64,000 nt of DNA from the NCBI GenBank assembly GCA_025612245.1, contig JAAXKQ010000013.1, positions 83,979 through 147,978 on the forward strand. The letters run 5' to 3'. Numbering within the stretch: position 1 is the first letter of the stretch; the number at the start of each line of letters is the position of its first letter. The DNA is from Ignavibacteria bacterium (GTDB taxonomy: Bacteria; Bacteroidota; Ignavibacteria; Ignavibacteriales; SURF-24). A program made the position numbers and the translations under genes. Below the pieces are notes generated by a model. It did no database searches. It had not been told where the DNA came from and saw only the letters and a list, made by a program, of their open reading frames with translations. This document shows positions 1 to 8,929 of this stretch, one piece after another.

Positions 1-382
1 TAATTGAAAGGAGGTTACTTTTTATGCCCAGCAGATTCTTTTCCTTTGTGGCTGATTCTTCTTCCAGGCGATGGAATATGAGGTTCAGCTGCCCGATTGT
101 AGAAGAAAGAAACTTAAGTTCGCTGTTGAGTTCTTCGTGTGAAATGAGCCCCGTTATTTCAATTATGGTTTTGACAACTTTCTTTGAAATGAGATAGCTT
201 TCCTGAAGAAGCCTCCCGAAACGGCAGTAGTCTTCCGTTAAAAGGTCTATTGCGCGGGAAACTTTGCCTTCAATGCCCCTTACGGGCAACAGGTCAAGAG
301 TTCCATCCCGGGGGCAGAAGACCGGAAGAGCCGGAGCATTTTGCAGGCTGGCATTCAGATTCTCATTTATCAAGTTTATCAA
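1..382 (-). CDS. Unknown protein, N-terminal part, cut by the left window edge
   Basis: A minus-strand frame stays open from the window edge back to a stop near 440. It has no ATG. The best start is the TTG at 382, because GGAG lies six bases upstream. About 127 residues are visible, beginning MINLINENLNASLQN. They are rich in Leu, Glu, Lys and Ser and look helical, with a likely coiled coil near the cut end (EEESATKEKN). I do not recognise the family. A C-terminal signalling domain outside the window is possible but unseen. The gene lies downstream of a NarL-type regulator and behind a 7-2-7 palindrome, so it may be a target of that system. Confidence 0.55.
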   Translation of the reverse strand, partial: MINLINENLNASLQNAPALPVFCPRDGTLDLLPVRGIEGKVSRAIDLLTEDYCRFGRLLQESYLISKKVVKTIIEITGLISHEELNSELKFLSSTIGQLNLIFHRLEEESATKEKNLLGIKSNLLSI

Positions 383-483
383 AATCCATCTCCGGGTTAA
401 CCCGTTAATTAGAAAGAAAATTTCTTTGACAAATATTCGATTATTATTCTGCTAATTTAATACAGAACATTGGCCATTTTGAG

Positions 484-499
484 TACCTAAGGTTAGGTA
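484..499. promoter_or_regulatory. 7-2-7 inverted repeat, candidate NarL-type operator
   Basis: TACCTAA-GG-TTAGGTA is a perfect inverted repeat of two heptamers separated by two bases. That is the geometry known for NarL binding (consensus heptamer TACYYMT), although here position 7 is A rather than T. It sits about 100 bases upstream of the TTG start at 382 and directly downstream of a NarL-family regulator gene. The operator role is inferred. Confidence 0.5.
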
Positions 500-550
500 T
501 TCTTCCCCCGCAGTAGCGCCAAAAGCTCCTGTTTTTATGGCTTTTTATGA

Positions 551-562
551 ATAGGTACCCCT
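551..562. promoter_or_regulatory. Two further NarL-like heptamers
   Basis: ATAGGTACCCCT contains TACCCCT on the plus strand (556-562) and TACCTAT on the minus strand (551-557). Both match TACYYMT exactly and they overlap by two bases. They lie between the stop of the response regulator and the 7-2-7 palindrome. Heptamers this short arise by chance, so the support is their clustering with the palindrome. Confidence 0.35.
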
Positions 563-579
563 AAAGGAAACGGGGGCAT

Positions 580-1227
580 TCAGACCAGCTTTTCTCTTAC
601 GGCAAGATTAACCAGCTCAACCGTATTTTTGACGCAAAGCTTCTTCATAATGTTCTTCCTGTGCTCGGCCACGGTAAAATAGCTGATATAAAGCTTTTCT
701 GAAATCTGCTGGCTGGTTAAACCGGACACAATGAGCTTAAGGACGTCTTTTTCTCTTTTTGTCAGTGGAAGGATTTCACTTTTTGTCTGCGCCGACTGCA
801 GTGAATGCACATAGTTTGATACCAGTATGTTCTGGACGTCCTTATTCAGGTAACGGCCTTCGCTGATGACAGTATCAATTGCCAGGAACAGCTCGTCCAT
901 GTCGGACATTTTCAGCATATAGCCGTTTGCTCCGGCTGCAATTGCATCTTTTATGTGGTCTGCATCGTTGAACATTGTAAGTATGATGATTTTAATTTCC
1001 TTGCTGAATTTCCTGATCTCTTTTGTCATCTCAATGCCATTTAATATCGGCATGTTTATGTCAATTATTGCCACCTCCGGCTTAATACTCTTTATGCCTT
1101 CAAGGGCTTCCAGGCCGTTACTGGCCTGCCCGGCGACAATATATCTGTTTTCCGACTCAATAACCGAGGTCAGTCCATCCCTCAGAATTTTATGGTCATC
1201 GGCAATAAATATCCTGATCTTGCTCAT
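580..1227 (-). CDS. NarL/FixJ-family response regulator (REC + LuxR-type HTH)
   Basis: The 215-residue protein has the usual length for the family. The receiver domain (about 4-120) shows the acidic pair Asp10/Asp11, phosphoacceptor Asp56, Thr84 and Lys106. The C-terminal LuxR-type helix-turn-helix (about 150-212) begins LPLTKREKDVLKLI and includes SEKLYISYFTVAEHRKNI. It is expected to bind DNA as a phosphorylated dimer. Its start overlaps the stop of the upstream kinase by four bases (ATGA), so the two are probably translationally coupled and form a cognate NarX/NarL-type pair. Targets are unknown, but matching heptamers lie just downstream. Confidence 0.93.
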   Translation of the reverse strand: MSKIRIFIADDHKILRDGLTSVIESENRYIVAGQASNGLEALEGIKSIKPEVAIIDINMPILNGIEMTKEIRKFSKEIKIIILTMFNDADHIKDAIAAGANGYMLKMSDMDELFLAIDTVISEGRYLNKDVQNILVSNYVHSLQSAQTKSEILPLTKREKDVLKLIVSGLTSQQISEKLYISYFTVAEHRKNIMKKLCVKNTVELVNLAVREKLV

Positions 1228-3047
1228 AATGCCTCATTTACAGGGAATAATATGTTAATAGTGGTGCCTTCATTTAGCTGCGACTCTATCTGGAAGTTTC
1301 CGCTTATCAGTGCGGCCCTTTCCCTCATGTTGCGCAATCCATAACGGTTTGTTCCAAACGTATCTCCCGAAATGTTTAATCCTACTCCGTCGTCTTTAAT
1401 AATCAGGTTCAGACAGCTTTCCGTCCTGTGCAGACGGATTTGAATATTCCTGGCCCCGGAGTGCTTTATTATATTGTTTAATGCTTCCTGGACTATCCTG
1501 AAGATTACAATTTTTGCTTTTTCCGAAAGATCAGTAAAATTGTCATTTGTAGTGTACTCAATAAACAGGCCGATATTGCCCGAAAGCTCCTGTATTAGGG
1601 TTTTTAGTAAAACGTTAATGTCGCTTTTTTCGAAGTTTGCCGGGCGGATTGCATATATGGCTTCCCTCAGCTCCTTGCCGGCTTTTACGAGTAATTCCTT
1701 CGTGTTTGTTATGTATTTGTTTTCCGATCTATATGTCTTTTCAAAAAGCTCAATATTGAACTTCGCCACTGTTAATATCTGCCCAATACTGTCGTGCAGC
1801 TCCTTTGAAATCCTTCTCCTTTCCTGCTCAAGCTCGTCTAAAAGGAAGGAGGATCTGTCCTTCTGGTCCTCCAGATCTTTGTTGAATTTCTCCGCCTTAT
1901 AGTGCTCAGTTACATTTTCTATCAGGTTGACAACCCTGCCGGCACTTGAAGAGCTGGTGTTGACGGAATAAAAATGAAAGACCAGGACTACCATGCCCGG
2001 GTTTTCATAGCCTGGAAACTCATCGGGTTCAATAAAAACCGGCTGCGTCGTAAAGACACCACCCTGCTTAAAAATTTCTTCGATTTTTTCCATGTAGCTG
2101 TTCTTCAGAAAAATCTCATCCGTAAAGATGCAGTAGCCTTCCTTGTACCTGATGCCGAGGTCTGCGGCAGCCTTGTTGCTATATGTACAGGAACCGTTTT
2201 CCAGGAATATTCTTATCGGCAGGACCGACAGGTCAATTAAGGACTTCAGTTCCAGCGTCCTTTCATTTACGCGCACTTCAAGCTCAGACTGAATTTTTCT
2301 GAGCTCCTCTTCGGTTTCTTTTCTCCTGGAGACGTCCCTTACTATAAATGTAATTTTATCCTTTTCATTCAGGCGCCACCTGGAATAGCTGAACTCAATA
2401 AAAATTATTTTTCCGTCCATCCTTCTTGCTTTGCATTCAATGGTTTCCCCGTTTTCATCGTTTTTAAGCAGCATCCCGGCAATTGACTGCCCATCTTCCA
2501 TAAGACTCAGGAAATTTTTTCCTGCAAGTTCCAATTCACTGCACCCGAAAAGTGTTTCTGCCTTTTTGTTGAATGAGTTAACCCTGCCATCCTGGTCCGT
2601 TATGAGGACGGCATCCATTGCTTTTTCAAAGAGCGTCCTGTATTTAACCTCACTTTCCAGGATTTTCAGCTCCGACTGGTATTTAAAGAGTGCAATTTCA
2701 ATTGTAGAGCGGAGGTCCTTTAGTTCAAAGGGCTTAATTATAAACCCGTATGGAGCAGTTTGCTTTGCCCTGTCAAGTGTGGCTTCATCAGTGTGAGCAG
2801 TCAGATATATAACCGGAATATTGTATTTCTCTTTTATGAAGCCGGCCAAAGACACGCCGTCCTGCTCCCCTTTAATGATAATATCCATCAGTATGAGTTG
2901 AGGTTTTTCTGCCTCAATCATTTTCAGGCAGTCTTCACCGTTGGAAACTATCCCGGTTACTTTATAGCCCAGCGCCTGCAGCCTCAGCTTTATATCCAAA
3001 GCAACAATTGCCTCATCCTCCACGACCAGTATTTTCTCGCTATTCAT
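1224..3047 (-). CDS. Hybrid sensor histidine kinase, REC-PAS-HisKA_3-HATPase (NarX/DesK class)
   Basis: The 607-residue protein begins with a receiver domain (about 1-120, Asp11, phosphoacceptor Asp55). A PAS domain follows (about 130-250), then a second less clear PAS-like segment (about 265-390). The dimerisation domain is HisKA_3, with phospho-His418 in KELHDSIGQ, and the HATPase_c domain (about 500-605) has the N box EALNNIIKHS and the G box DDGVGL. There is no signal peptide or membrane segment, so it acts in the cytoplasm. HisKA_3 kinases normally pair with LuxR-type regulators, and one follows with an ATGA overlap. The N-terminal receiver suggests input from another kinase, plausibly the one encoded 15 bases upstream. 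Confidence 0.93.
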   Translation of the reverse strand: MNSEKILVVEDEAIVALDIKLRLQALGYKVTGIVSNGEDCLKMIEAEKPQLILMDIIIKGEQDGVSLAGFIKEKYNIPVIYLTAHTDEATLDRAKQTAPYGFIIKPFELKDLRSTIEIALFKYQSELKILESEVKYRTLFEKAMDAVLITDQDGRVNSFNKKAETLFGCSELELAGKNFLSLMEDGQSIAGMLLKNDENGETIECKARRMDGKIIFIEFSYSRWRLNEKDKITFIVRDVSRRKETEEELRKIQSELEVRVNERTLELKSLIDLSVLPIRIFLENGSCTYSNKAAADLGIRYKEGYCIFTDEIFLKNSYMEKIEEIFKQGGVFTTQPVFIEPDEFPGYENPGMVVLVFHFYSVNTSSSSAGRVVNLIENVTEHYKAEKFNKDLEDQKDRSSFLLDELEQERRRISKELHDSIGQILTVAKFNIELFEKTYRSENKYITNTKELLVKAGKELREAIYAIRPANFEKSDINVLLKTLIQELSGNIGLFIEYTTNDNFTDLSEKAKIVIFRIVQEALNNIIKHSGARNIQIRLHRTESCLNLIIKDDGVGLNISGDTFGTNRYGLRNMRERAALISGNFQIESQLNEGTTINILFPVNEAL

Positions 3048-3062
3048 ACCCTTTCCCTACGC

Positions 3063-6000
3063 TCACAATTTAAATTTAATCTTAAACTTAACCCCGTCCT
3101 TATTCGAAATTTCCAGGCTTCCGTCAATTTGATCCACCAGGTTATGCACCAGCTGAAGGCCCAGTGTGTTGGTTTTGCTTATCTCGAAGCCCCGGGGGAG
3201 GCCTCTTCCATTATCGGCAATTTCCAGGCAGGCAGAACTATCTCCATTCTGTTTTACCGAGACCGTCAGAACCCCGGAATCCACGTCATGGAAGGCATAC
3301 TTAAGGGCATTTGAAATCAGCTCATTTACTATCAATCCGCACGGAATTGCAGTATCTATGGGAAGGTCAATTGAATCAATTGCAATATTAAAAGTAATTC
3401 TTTTTCCATCAGTCGTATAAGTCCTCTGCAAGTACATAACCAGCTCGGAAATATATTCCTTGAAATTAACAATGGAAAGGTCTTTGGACTGGTAGAGTCT
3501 CTCATGAATCAGCGCCATTGCTTTAACCCTGCTCCGGCTTACATTGAACGCTTCCATGAGCCTCGGATCGGTGATGTTATTTGTCTGAAGATTCAGCAGG
3601 CTTGAGATTATCTGCAAATTATTTTTAACCCTGTGGTGTATCTCTTTAAGCAGCACTTCCTTTTCTTTCAATGAGCTGATAATCTGGTTTTCTTTTTGCT
3701 TCTGGTCGGTGATATCGGCAAAAAAGCCTACAATTGCCCTTCCCTCAGGCAGCAGCAGTTCAGCTACGCTTGCGCTAACCGGGAAAACGGAGCCATCTTT
3801 CCTCATGCCGCAGTACGTAAAGCTTTCCTCAGTCTGATCCCCTTTTACCTTCTTTAAGAGATAATTCATTACCTTTGCCCTGTCACCCGGGGCAACCCCG
3901 TCCAGGACTGAGCCTCCCTTGGGTTCTTCAGGATTGCTGTAGCCGAAAATTTTCATAAACGACCGGTTTGTAATCTGTGTCACGCCATTGACTGATATGC
4001 GTATACCGACAGGGGAATTCTCAAAGATAGTCCTGAACCTTTCCTCGCTTTCGGCTATTGTTTTCTCCATCTTCCGGCGTTCGGTCACATCGAAGAATAC
4101 ACAGTGTGTCTGTATAAAGTTACCCGTATCGTCGTAGGCTACTTTACCTGAGAACTGGACGGTAATAATTTTTCCGTCCTTTGCCAGGATGTCAAATTCC
4201 CTGTCTTTTGGCATTCCTTTGAGAATAAAGTTACGGTACGATGAAGTGAAATTTTTCTTCATATCTCCGGTCAGGAAGTGTCCCATCCACTTGCCTTTTA
4301 CCTCATCTTCCAGGTAACCCAGCTTTTGCAGCCATGTATAGTTTACGTCAATAATATTTCCCACTATGTCCAGCGAAAGATATCCTACAGGCGCCTTGTC
4401 GTAAAGGAGCTTGAATCTTTCTTCGCTTTCTTTCAGGACTTTTTCAGCATTTTTTGATTCGGTTATGTCTTCTTTAATGGCTATGTAGTTTGTAATAATC
4501 CCGGAAGTGTTCTTGATCGGGGAAATCACGCAATATTCCCAGTAGAGCTCATTGTTCTTTTTCTTGTTCAGGAGCTCACCCGTCCAGGTGCTCCCCTCGT
4601 TTAACCTGTCCCACAACTGCCTGTAAGTCTCAGCAGGTGTTTTGCCTGACTTCAGTATCCTGGGGTTTTGGCCAATTGCTTCCTTCATCAAATAACCGGT
4701 CGTCACACAGAACGTGGGGTTTACGTACTCTATGTTTCCATCCAGGTCAGTAATGACGATTGAGACCGGGCTTTGTTCTACCGCAACGGAAAGTTTCTTC
4801 AGCTGGTCTTCCACCAAGATCCTTTCCTGCATCTCTTTTTGCAGGTTCTTTTCAACCGTTTTTAAATCCTTTGTTCTTCCGGATACAATTTCCTCCAGCT
4901 TCCGGTTTTCATGTTCCAGAACTTCCGAGGCTTGCTTTAAGAGCGTAATGTCGTGGCTCATTCCAACCGTTCCTGCTACCTGGCCCTCCTTGTTGAAAAT
5001 CGGTACTTTTATCGTTTCATAGAGCCTTTTATTGCCATTTTTATCCATTATGAACTCTTCCACACCAAGCTCTTCTCCCGATTTTAGTACTTTAAGATCG
5101 TTTGCCATAAAAGCCCGTGCGAATTCCGGTTCCCATATTTCAAGATCCGTTTTATTCATAATCTCTTCTTTTGGCATATTGCACATGGAAGCAAAGATTT
5201 TGTTTACGGCCTTATACCTGCCGTTACAATCCTTCATCCATGCCATATCGGGAATTGCATCCAGAAGCACGTTACGGACTTCAAGAAGCTCATAGTGCAT
5301 TTTACTCAGCTCTACCAGGTCCTCGTCCGATTTCTTAATTTTCAGGTTCAGCTTTTCTTCTTCCGAACTATGAATTTCATTTTCCCTTGCAATTGCAAGG
5401 ATGTCTGCAATAGAAACAAGAAATGCCTCCTCTTCGGTCCACCATTTTCTCAGCTTCCGGCTCCCGCAGATAATTGCGCCGATGTATTTGTTTTCAACCA
5501 TCATCGGAATGATCATTGCAGAGTTCAGTCCAGATGGAAGATAGCTTCCTTTTAGTATTCCAAAAGTACTGCTGACCTCGTTTATATTGTCAATGATTAT
5601 GGAATTGCCTGAGAGCAGGTATTCAAGGCCCGACCTGCCAATGCCTTCCAGAACGCAGTTTTTCCCGCTGCTCTGTCCGTTAAGCCTGCAGTCGTTGCTG
5701 CAGATTTTCTCGTCTTCAAAGCATATCCTCATCTCTTCAATTTCCAGGACCCTTGAAATATCACCTGCAACTGCTTTTGTCAGTTCCGAAAGCTTTGTGT
5801 TCTTTACGACCAGCTTTATGAACTTGCTGAGCATCTGGTTTGCAAGGAATCTCTTGTTATTTCTCTGGCTGAGTTCTTCCCTTACCCTATCGTTCTTTTT
5901 TCTTTCTATTGCATAGATGAGTGATTTCCAGAGGGATTCTTCCGTAATATGATTTTTGGACAGGTAATCACTTGCGCCATAGCTCAGTGCGGTTTTACCA

Positions 6001-6269
6001 AGATCGATGTCGTTATTGCCGGTCAAAACCACTACCGGGATGTCACTGCCGTATGTATTCAGCTTTCGCAGGGTCTCCAGTCCAAAGGAATCCGGAAGGT
6101 TCAGATCCAGAATTATCACTTCCGGCGGGTCTTCCGACAGGCTTTTAATTCCGCCTGCAAGCGTGGAGGAATGCCGTATACCTTCGAGGGAAATATAGTC
6201 CGAAAGGTAGGCCTGTATTAAATTAAAGTCGGGTTTATTATCTTCAATAATTAAGATCTTTTTATCCAT
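3063..6269 (-). CDS. Multi-sensor histidine kinase, REC-GAF-(PAS)4-HisKA_2-HATPase
   Basis: The chosen ATG at 6269 gives MDKKILIIEDN, the canonical opening of a receiver domain; a GTG at 6293 would add eight residues. Order: receiver (about 1-120), GAF-like domain (about 140-310), four PAS domains (about 330-450, 490-610, 615-735 and 740-860), a HisKA_2 box EIHHRVKNNLQ with its His pair at 878/879, and a HATPase_c domain to the end. HisKA_2 kinases include many light, redox and ligand sensors, but no chromophore-binding residue can be assigned by eye. No membrane helix is seen. It heads the operon, 15 bases upstream of the REC-PAS kinase. Confidence 0.92.
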   Translation of the reverse strand: MDKKILIIEDNKPDFNLIQAYLSDYISLEGIRHSSTLAGGIKSLSEDPPEVIILDLNLPDSFGLETLRKLNTYGSDIPVVVLTGNNDIDLGKTALSYGASDYLSKNHITEESLWKSLIYAIERKKNDRVREELSQRNNKRFLANQMLSKFIKLVVKNTKLSELTKAVAGDISRVLEIEEMRICFEDEKICSNDCRLNGQSSGKNCVLEGIGRSGLEYLLSGNSIIIDNINEVSSTFGILKGSYLPSGLNSAMIIPMMVENKYIGAIICGSRKLRKWWTEEEAFLVSIADILAIARENEIHSSEEEKLNLKIKKSDEDLVELSKMHYELLEVRNVLLDAIPDMAWMKDCNGRYKAVNKIFASMCNMPKEEIMNKTDLEIWEPEFARAFMANDLKVLKSGEELGVEEFIMDKNGNKRLYETIKVPIFNKEGQVAGTVGMSHDITLLKQASEVLEHENRKLEEIVSGRTKDLKTVEKNLQKEMQERILVEDQLKKLSVAVEQSPVSIVITDLDGNIEYVNPTFCVTTGYLMKEAIGQNPRILKSGKTPAETYRQLWDRLNEGSTWTGELLNKKKNNELYWEYCVISPIKNTSGIITNYIAIKEDITESKNAEKVLKESEERFKLLYDKAPVGYLSLDIVGNIIDVNYTWLQKLGYLEDEVKGKWMGHFLTGDMKKNFTSSYRNFILKGMPKDREFDILAKDGKIITVQFSGKVAYDDTGNFIQTHCVFFDVTERRKMEKTIAESEERFRTIFENSPVGIRISVNGVTQITNRSFMKIFGYSNPEEPKGGSVLDGVAPGDRAKVMNYLLKKVKGDQTEESFTYCGMRKDGSVFPVSASVAELLLPEGRAIVGFFADITDQKQKENQIISSLKEKEVLLKEIHHRVKNNLQIISSLLNLQTNNITDPRLMEAFNVSRSRVKAMALIHERLYQSKDLSIVNFKEYISELVMYLQRTYTTDGKRITFNIAIDSIDLPIDTAIPCGLIVNELISNALKYAFHDVDSGVLTVSVKQNGDSSACLEIADNGRGLPRGFEISKTNTLGLQLVHNLVDQIDGSLEISNKDGVKFKIKFKL

Positions 6270-6544
6270 AATCCGTTCAAATTCTTTTAACACTCAAATA
6301 CTCAAATCACGCGTATTCTTTAATTGGTCGTGTATTTTTTTTTGTAAACTCTGCCGGCAGTTTTTCTCACGAATTCTTCTAAAAATGAAGCATCCCAGGT
6401 GCCAGCCGGCTCTTCTTTTCTAAATCTGCTTTTATAAATGAATTTGGGTTAAAAACTGAATTTTGCTTCCCGTAAGAAGCATTGAATGCAATTTCCTGAC
6501 GAATTGAATTTTTCCCCGGACAGGAATTCAGAACTGTCGCTATC

Positions 6545-6558
6545 ACTATACGTATAGT
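6545..6558. promoter_or_regulatory. 14-base perfect palindrome in a 489-base gene-free stretch
   Basis: ACTATACGTATAGT is perfectly self-complementary. It lies between two divergent units, the kinase operon (starting near 6269) and the lone permease gene at 6783. It looks like a binding site for a dimeric regulator. No gene was found in 6294-6782. Confidence 0.4.
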
Positions 6559-6617
6559 TAAGTCCTAAATTATCGGCATATTTTTGCAGAATTCAATATG
6601 CAGCACCTGGAAAATCC

Positions 6618-6661
6618 TGTAAGGAATATTCTGATTTTTTTGTAAGGTTTTCCTTACAAAA
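6618..6661. promoter_or_regulatory. TGTAAGG repeats including a 10-base-pair hairpin
   Basis: TGTAAGG occurs at 6618-6624 and 6641-6647, with its complement CCTTACA at 6652-6658. The last two form a perfect ten-base-pair stem (6638-6647 with 6652-6661) around a TTTT loop. No T-run follows on the plus strand, so this looks like an operator or 5'-leader element of the permease gene rather than a terminator. Confidence 0.4.
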
Positions 6662-6782
6662 TCTTATTGCATAATTCACGGAAAAAGCCCGGGAGGGGTG
6701 AATTCGTGCGATGTTTTTTAGTTTTAAGTTTTTTAGTTAAATTTGAAAGACTAAAGCTAAAGGAAATTAAAGAAGGACAAAT

Positions 6783-7556
6783 GTGCTAAAGAATTTTGCA
6801 GGAAATTTCGGCAATAAGATTCTGAATTTCTTTGAAGAGGTAGGCCAGTTTTTTAATCTTCTCTTTGGAATTATCAGGTTTTTCCCATCCATTATCAGGA
6901 GCCGTAACCTTGTGCTTTTTCAGATGGAGCACATAGGCGTAAATTCGCTTCCCCTTGTACTGATTATTGCCACTTTTACGGGAGCCGTTGCAGCCTGGCA
7001 GGCCGCATATCAGCTTAGCGGCGTAGCTCCGCTTTCATTTCTGGGGACAGCAACCAGCCGCGCAATTATTACAGAGCTTGGCCCTGTTCTTACGGCAATC
7101 GTAATCGCAGGACGTGTAGGAGCATCCATTGCAGCCGAACTTGGATCCATGAAAGTAACCGAACAGATTGACGCGCTTGAAACTATGGCCATAAGCCCCG
7201 TACGGTATCTTGCGATGCCCCGCTTTGTAGCTTCAGTTCTAATGATGCCCGTACTTGTAATTTTTGCCGACGTCATTGCCGTCCTGGGAGCCTACGTAAT
7301 TTCAAACTTCTTCTTGGGAGTCTCATTTGCAGTGTTCTTCCAGTCGGTTAAAAGATATTTTGTCTTCAGCGATTTCCTTTTCGGACTCACCAAGACGGTC
7401 ATTTTTGGCGGTGTAACGGCACTTCTGGGCTGCCACATAGGGTTCAGGACAGAAGGAGGCGCAGAAGGCGTGGGGCTTTCAACAATCCGCTCTTTTGTGC
7501 TTTCTGCTGCACTTATACTCATTCTCGACTACGTACTCTGGACGCTGATGTTTTAG
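6783..7556 (+). CDS. MlaE/YrbE-type ABC permease, stand-alone paralogue
   Basis: The 257-residue membrane protein belongs to the MlaE family, the inner-membrane permease of phospholipid ABC transporters. Conserved stretches are ELGPVLTAIVIAGRVGASIAAELGSM and VTEQIDALETM, with about five hydrophobic segments. The start is a GTG behind AAGAAGGA; the overlapping ATG two bases earlier stops after two codons. Unlike the second copy at 16616-17410, no MlaF or MlaD gene adjoins it. It may borrow the other operon's ATPase or serve another substrate. It ends seven bases from the convergent phosphatase gene. A leader rich in inverted repeats precedes it. Confidence 0.87.
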   Translation: MLKNFAGNFGNKILNFFEEVGQFFNLLFGIIRFFPSIIRSRNLVLFQMEHIGVNSLPLVLIIATFTGAVAAWQAAYQLSGVAPLSFLGTATSRAIITELGPVLTAIVIAGRVGASIAAELGSMKVTEQIDALETMAISPVRYLAMPRFVASVLMMPVLVIFADVIAVLGAYVISNFFLGVSFAVFFQSVKRYFVFSDFLFGLTKTVIFGGVTALLGCHIGFRTEGGAEGVGLSTIRSFVLSAALILILDYVLWTLMF

Positions 7557-7563
7557 AAACATA

Positions 7564-8694
7564 TTACAAAAGGACGTGCTTTTCCTGGGAAGCAGCTTCA
7601 CTGAGTCTTTTCATTATAACAAGAGTCGTATCATCCCCCGGAAGCGCAGAATTCCGGAACTCCTCAAGTTCTCTTATTATGCTTTCCTGAATGAGTGAGG
7701 CGCTAAGGTGTGCGTTTTTTTCAATTATGCTCCTGAGGCGCTCCTCGCCGAAAAAATTCCTTTCCTTGTCCATAGCTTCCGTAAGCCCGTCGGTATAGAA
7801 AACGAGCACGTCTCCGGTTTCAGTCGTAATTGCAGTCTCTTCGAGTACCCTGTCGAATATTCCTCCGTCGCAGAGCCCTACCCCCATGCCTACAGGGGTG
7901 ACGTTTTCAGCTTTCTTTTCTCTGGCCCTGTAATGCAACAAAGGCGTGTGACCCGCCCTGGAAAAAGAAATTTCACACTTACCCCTTTCAAGCGAGGCCA
8001 TGGAAACGGTAAAGAAGCTCTCGGGCTTCAAAACATTCTGCAGGCTTTTATTTAGGGCTGTAAGTATTGCTTTGGTGCCATAACAGGTGTTCGACAGGTG
8101 TCTTAATATTGCCTGAACCTGTACCATATAAAGTGCAGCCCCCATTCCCTTGCCCGATATATCCCCAATTACTATGTACATTCTCTCTTCCTGATTCTCC
8201 GGGCAGATAAAGTCGTAGTAATCGCCCCCGACTTCTCTTGCCGGTTCGGAATAGCAGGCTATGTCGAACAAGCTGTTCTCAGGGGCATGCCTGGGCATCA
8301 GGTCCGTTTGGATTTCGCGTGCCACGGCCAGCTCATCTTTTGCCGTAAGCTTGTCTGCAAGTTCAAAGGCAATGAGCAGATTTACCATAAAAAAGCCAAG
8401 GACGGCCCAGTTCCACATTCCGCCAAACCATCCTGCAATGAAGAAAACTACAGCCATTGAATAAACCAGCCTTCGGGCTGGAGACATTTTGAGCAGGAAC
8501 TCAATAAACAGATTCCGGAGAAAAAGGAAACTCCTTTCAATTGAGTTACGGCTGTTCTCGGGCATCTTCATTCTCCGCACATAAAAGTCGTATACCTCCG
8601 GAGTATCTCTTTTTATCAGCTTTTCCACTTCCTTCATGCTCAGGTCGCTGGTATAGATTTCATAAATGCGGTTTAAGGCACGCCATCTGGCCAA
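7564..8694 (-). CDS. PP2C-type serine phosphatase, RsbU/SpoIIE family
   Basis: The 376-residue protein has a polar N-terminal region of about 80 residues (KRDTPEVYDFYVRRM), a hydrophobic stretch near 85-125 that is probably two membrane helices, and a SpoIIE-type PP2C domain from about 135. Metal-binding signatures are EVGGDYYDF, GDISGKGMGAALYM and PGDDTTLVIM. Such enzymes dephosphorylate anti-anti-sigma factors in partner-switching pathways. No STAS or anti-sigma gene lies in this window, so its partner is elsewhere. It is convergent with the upstream permease gene. Confidence 0.9.
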   Translation of the reverse strand: MARWRALNRIYEIYTSDLSMKEVEKLIKRDTPEVYDFYVRRMKMPENSRNSIERSFLFLRNLFIEFLLKMSPARRLVYSMAVVFFIAGWFGGMWNWAVLGFFMVNLLIAFELADKLTAKDELAVAREIQTDLMPRHAPENSLFDIACYSEPAREVGGDYYDFICPENQEERMYIVIGDISGKGMGAALYMVQVQAILRHLSNTCYGTKAILTALNKSLQNVLKPESFFTVSMASLERGKCEISFSRAGHTPLLHYRAREKKAENVTPVGMGVGLCDGGIFDRVLEETAITTETGDVLVFYTDGLTEAMDKERNFFGEERLRSIIEKNAHLSASLIQESIIRELEEFRNSALPGDDTTLVIMKRLSEAASQEKHVLL

Positions 8695-8929
8695 ATTTAC
8701 TTCTCCGAAATATTAATTACTTTTTTACACATTAGTTAAGACGGATTGAAAAGCCGTATTGTTCCTCTGAAGCCGATAAATCAGCAATAAATATAATGAA
8801 GAATTTTCTGATGAAAAAATGATGGGAATAACGTAACTGCCCCCTGCTACTGCAAAAAAAAGATACACAAAAAAGCAGCCTTTGACTTTTAATGATTTTT
8901 TTATTGAGAAATGGATGAAAACATTTACT

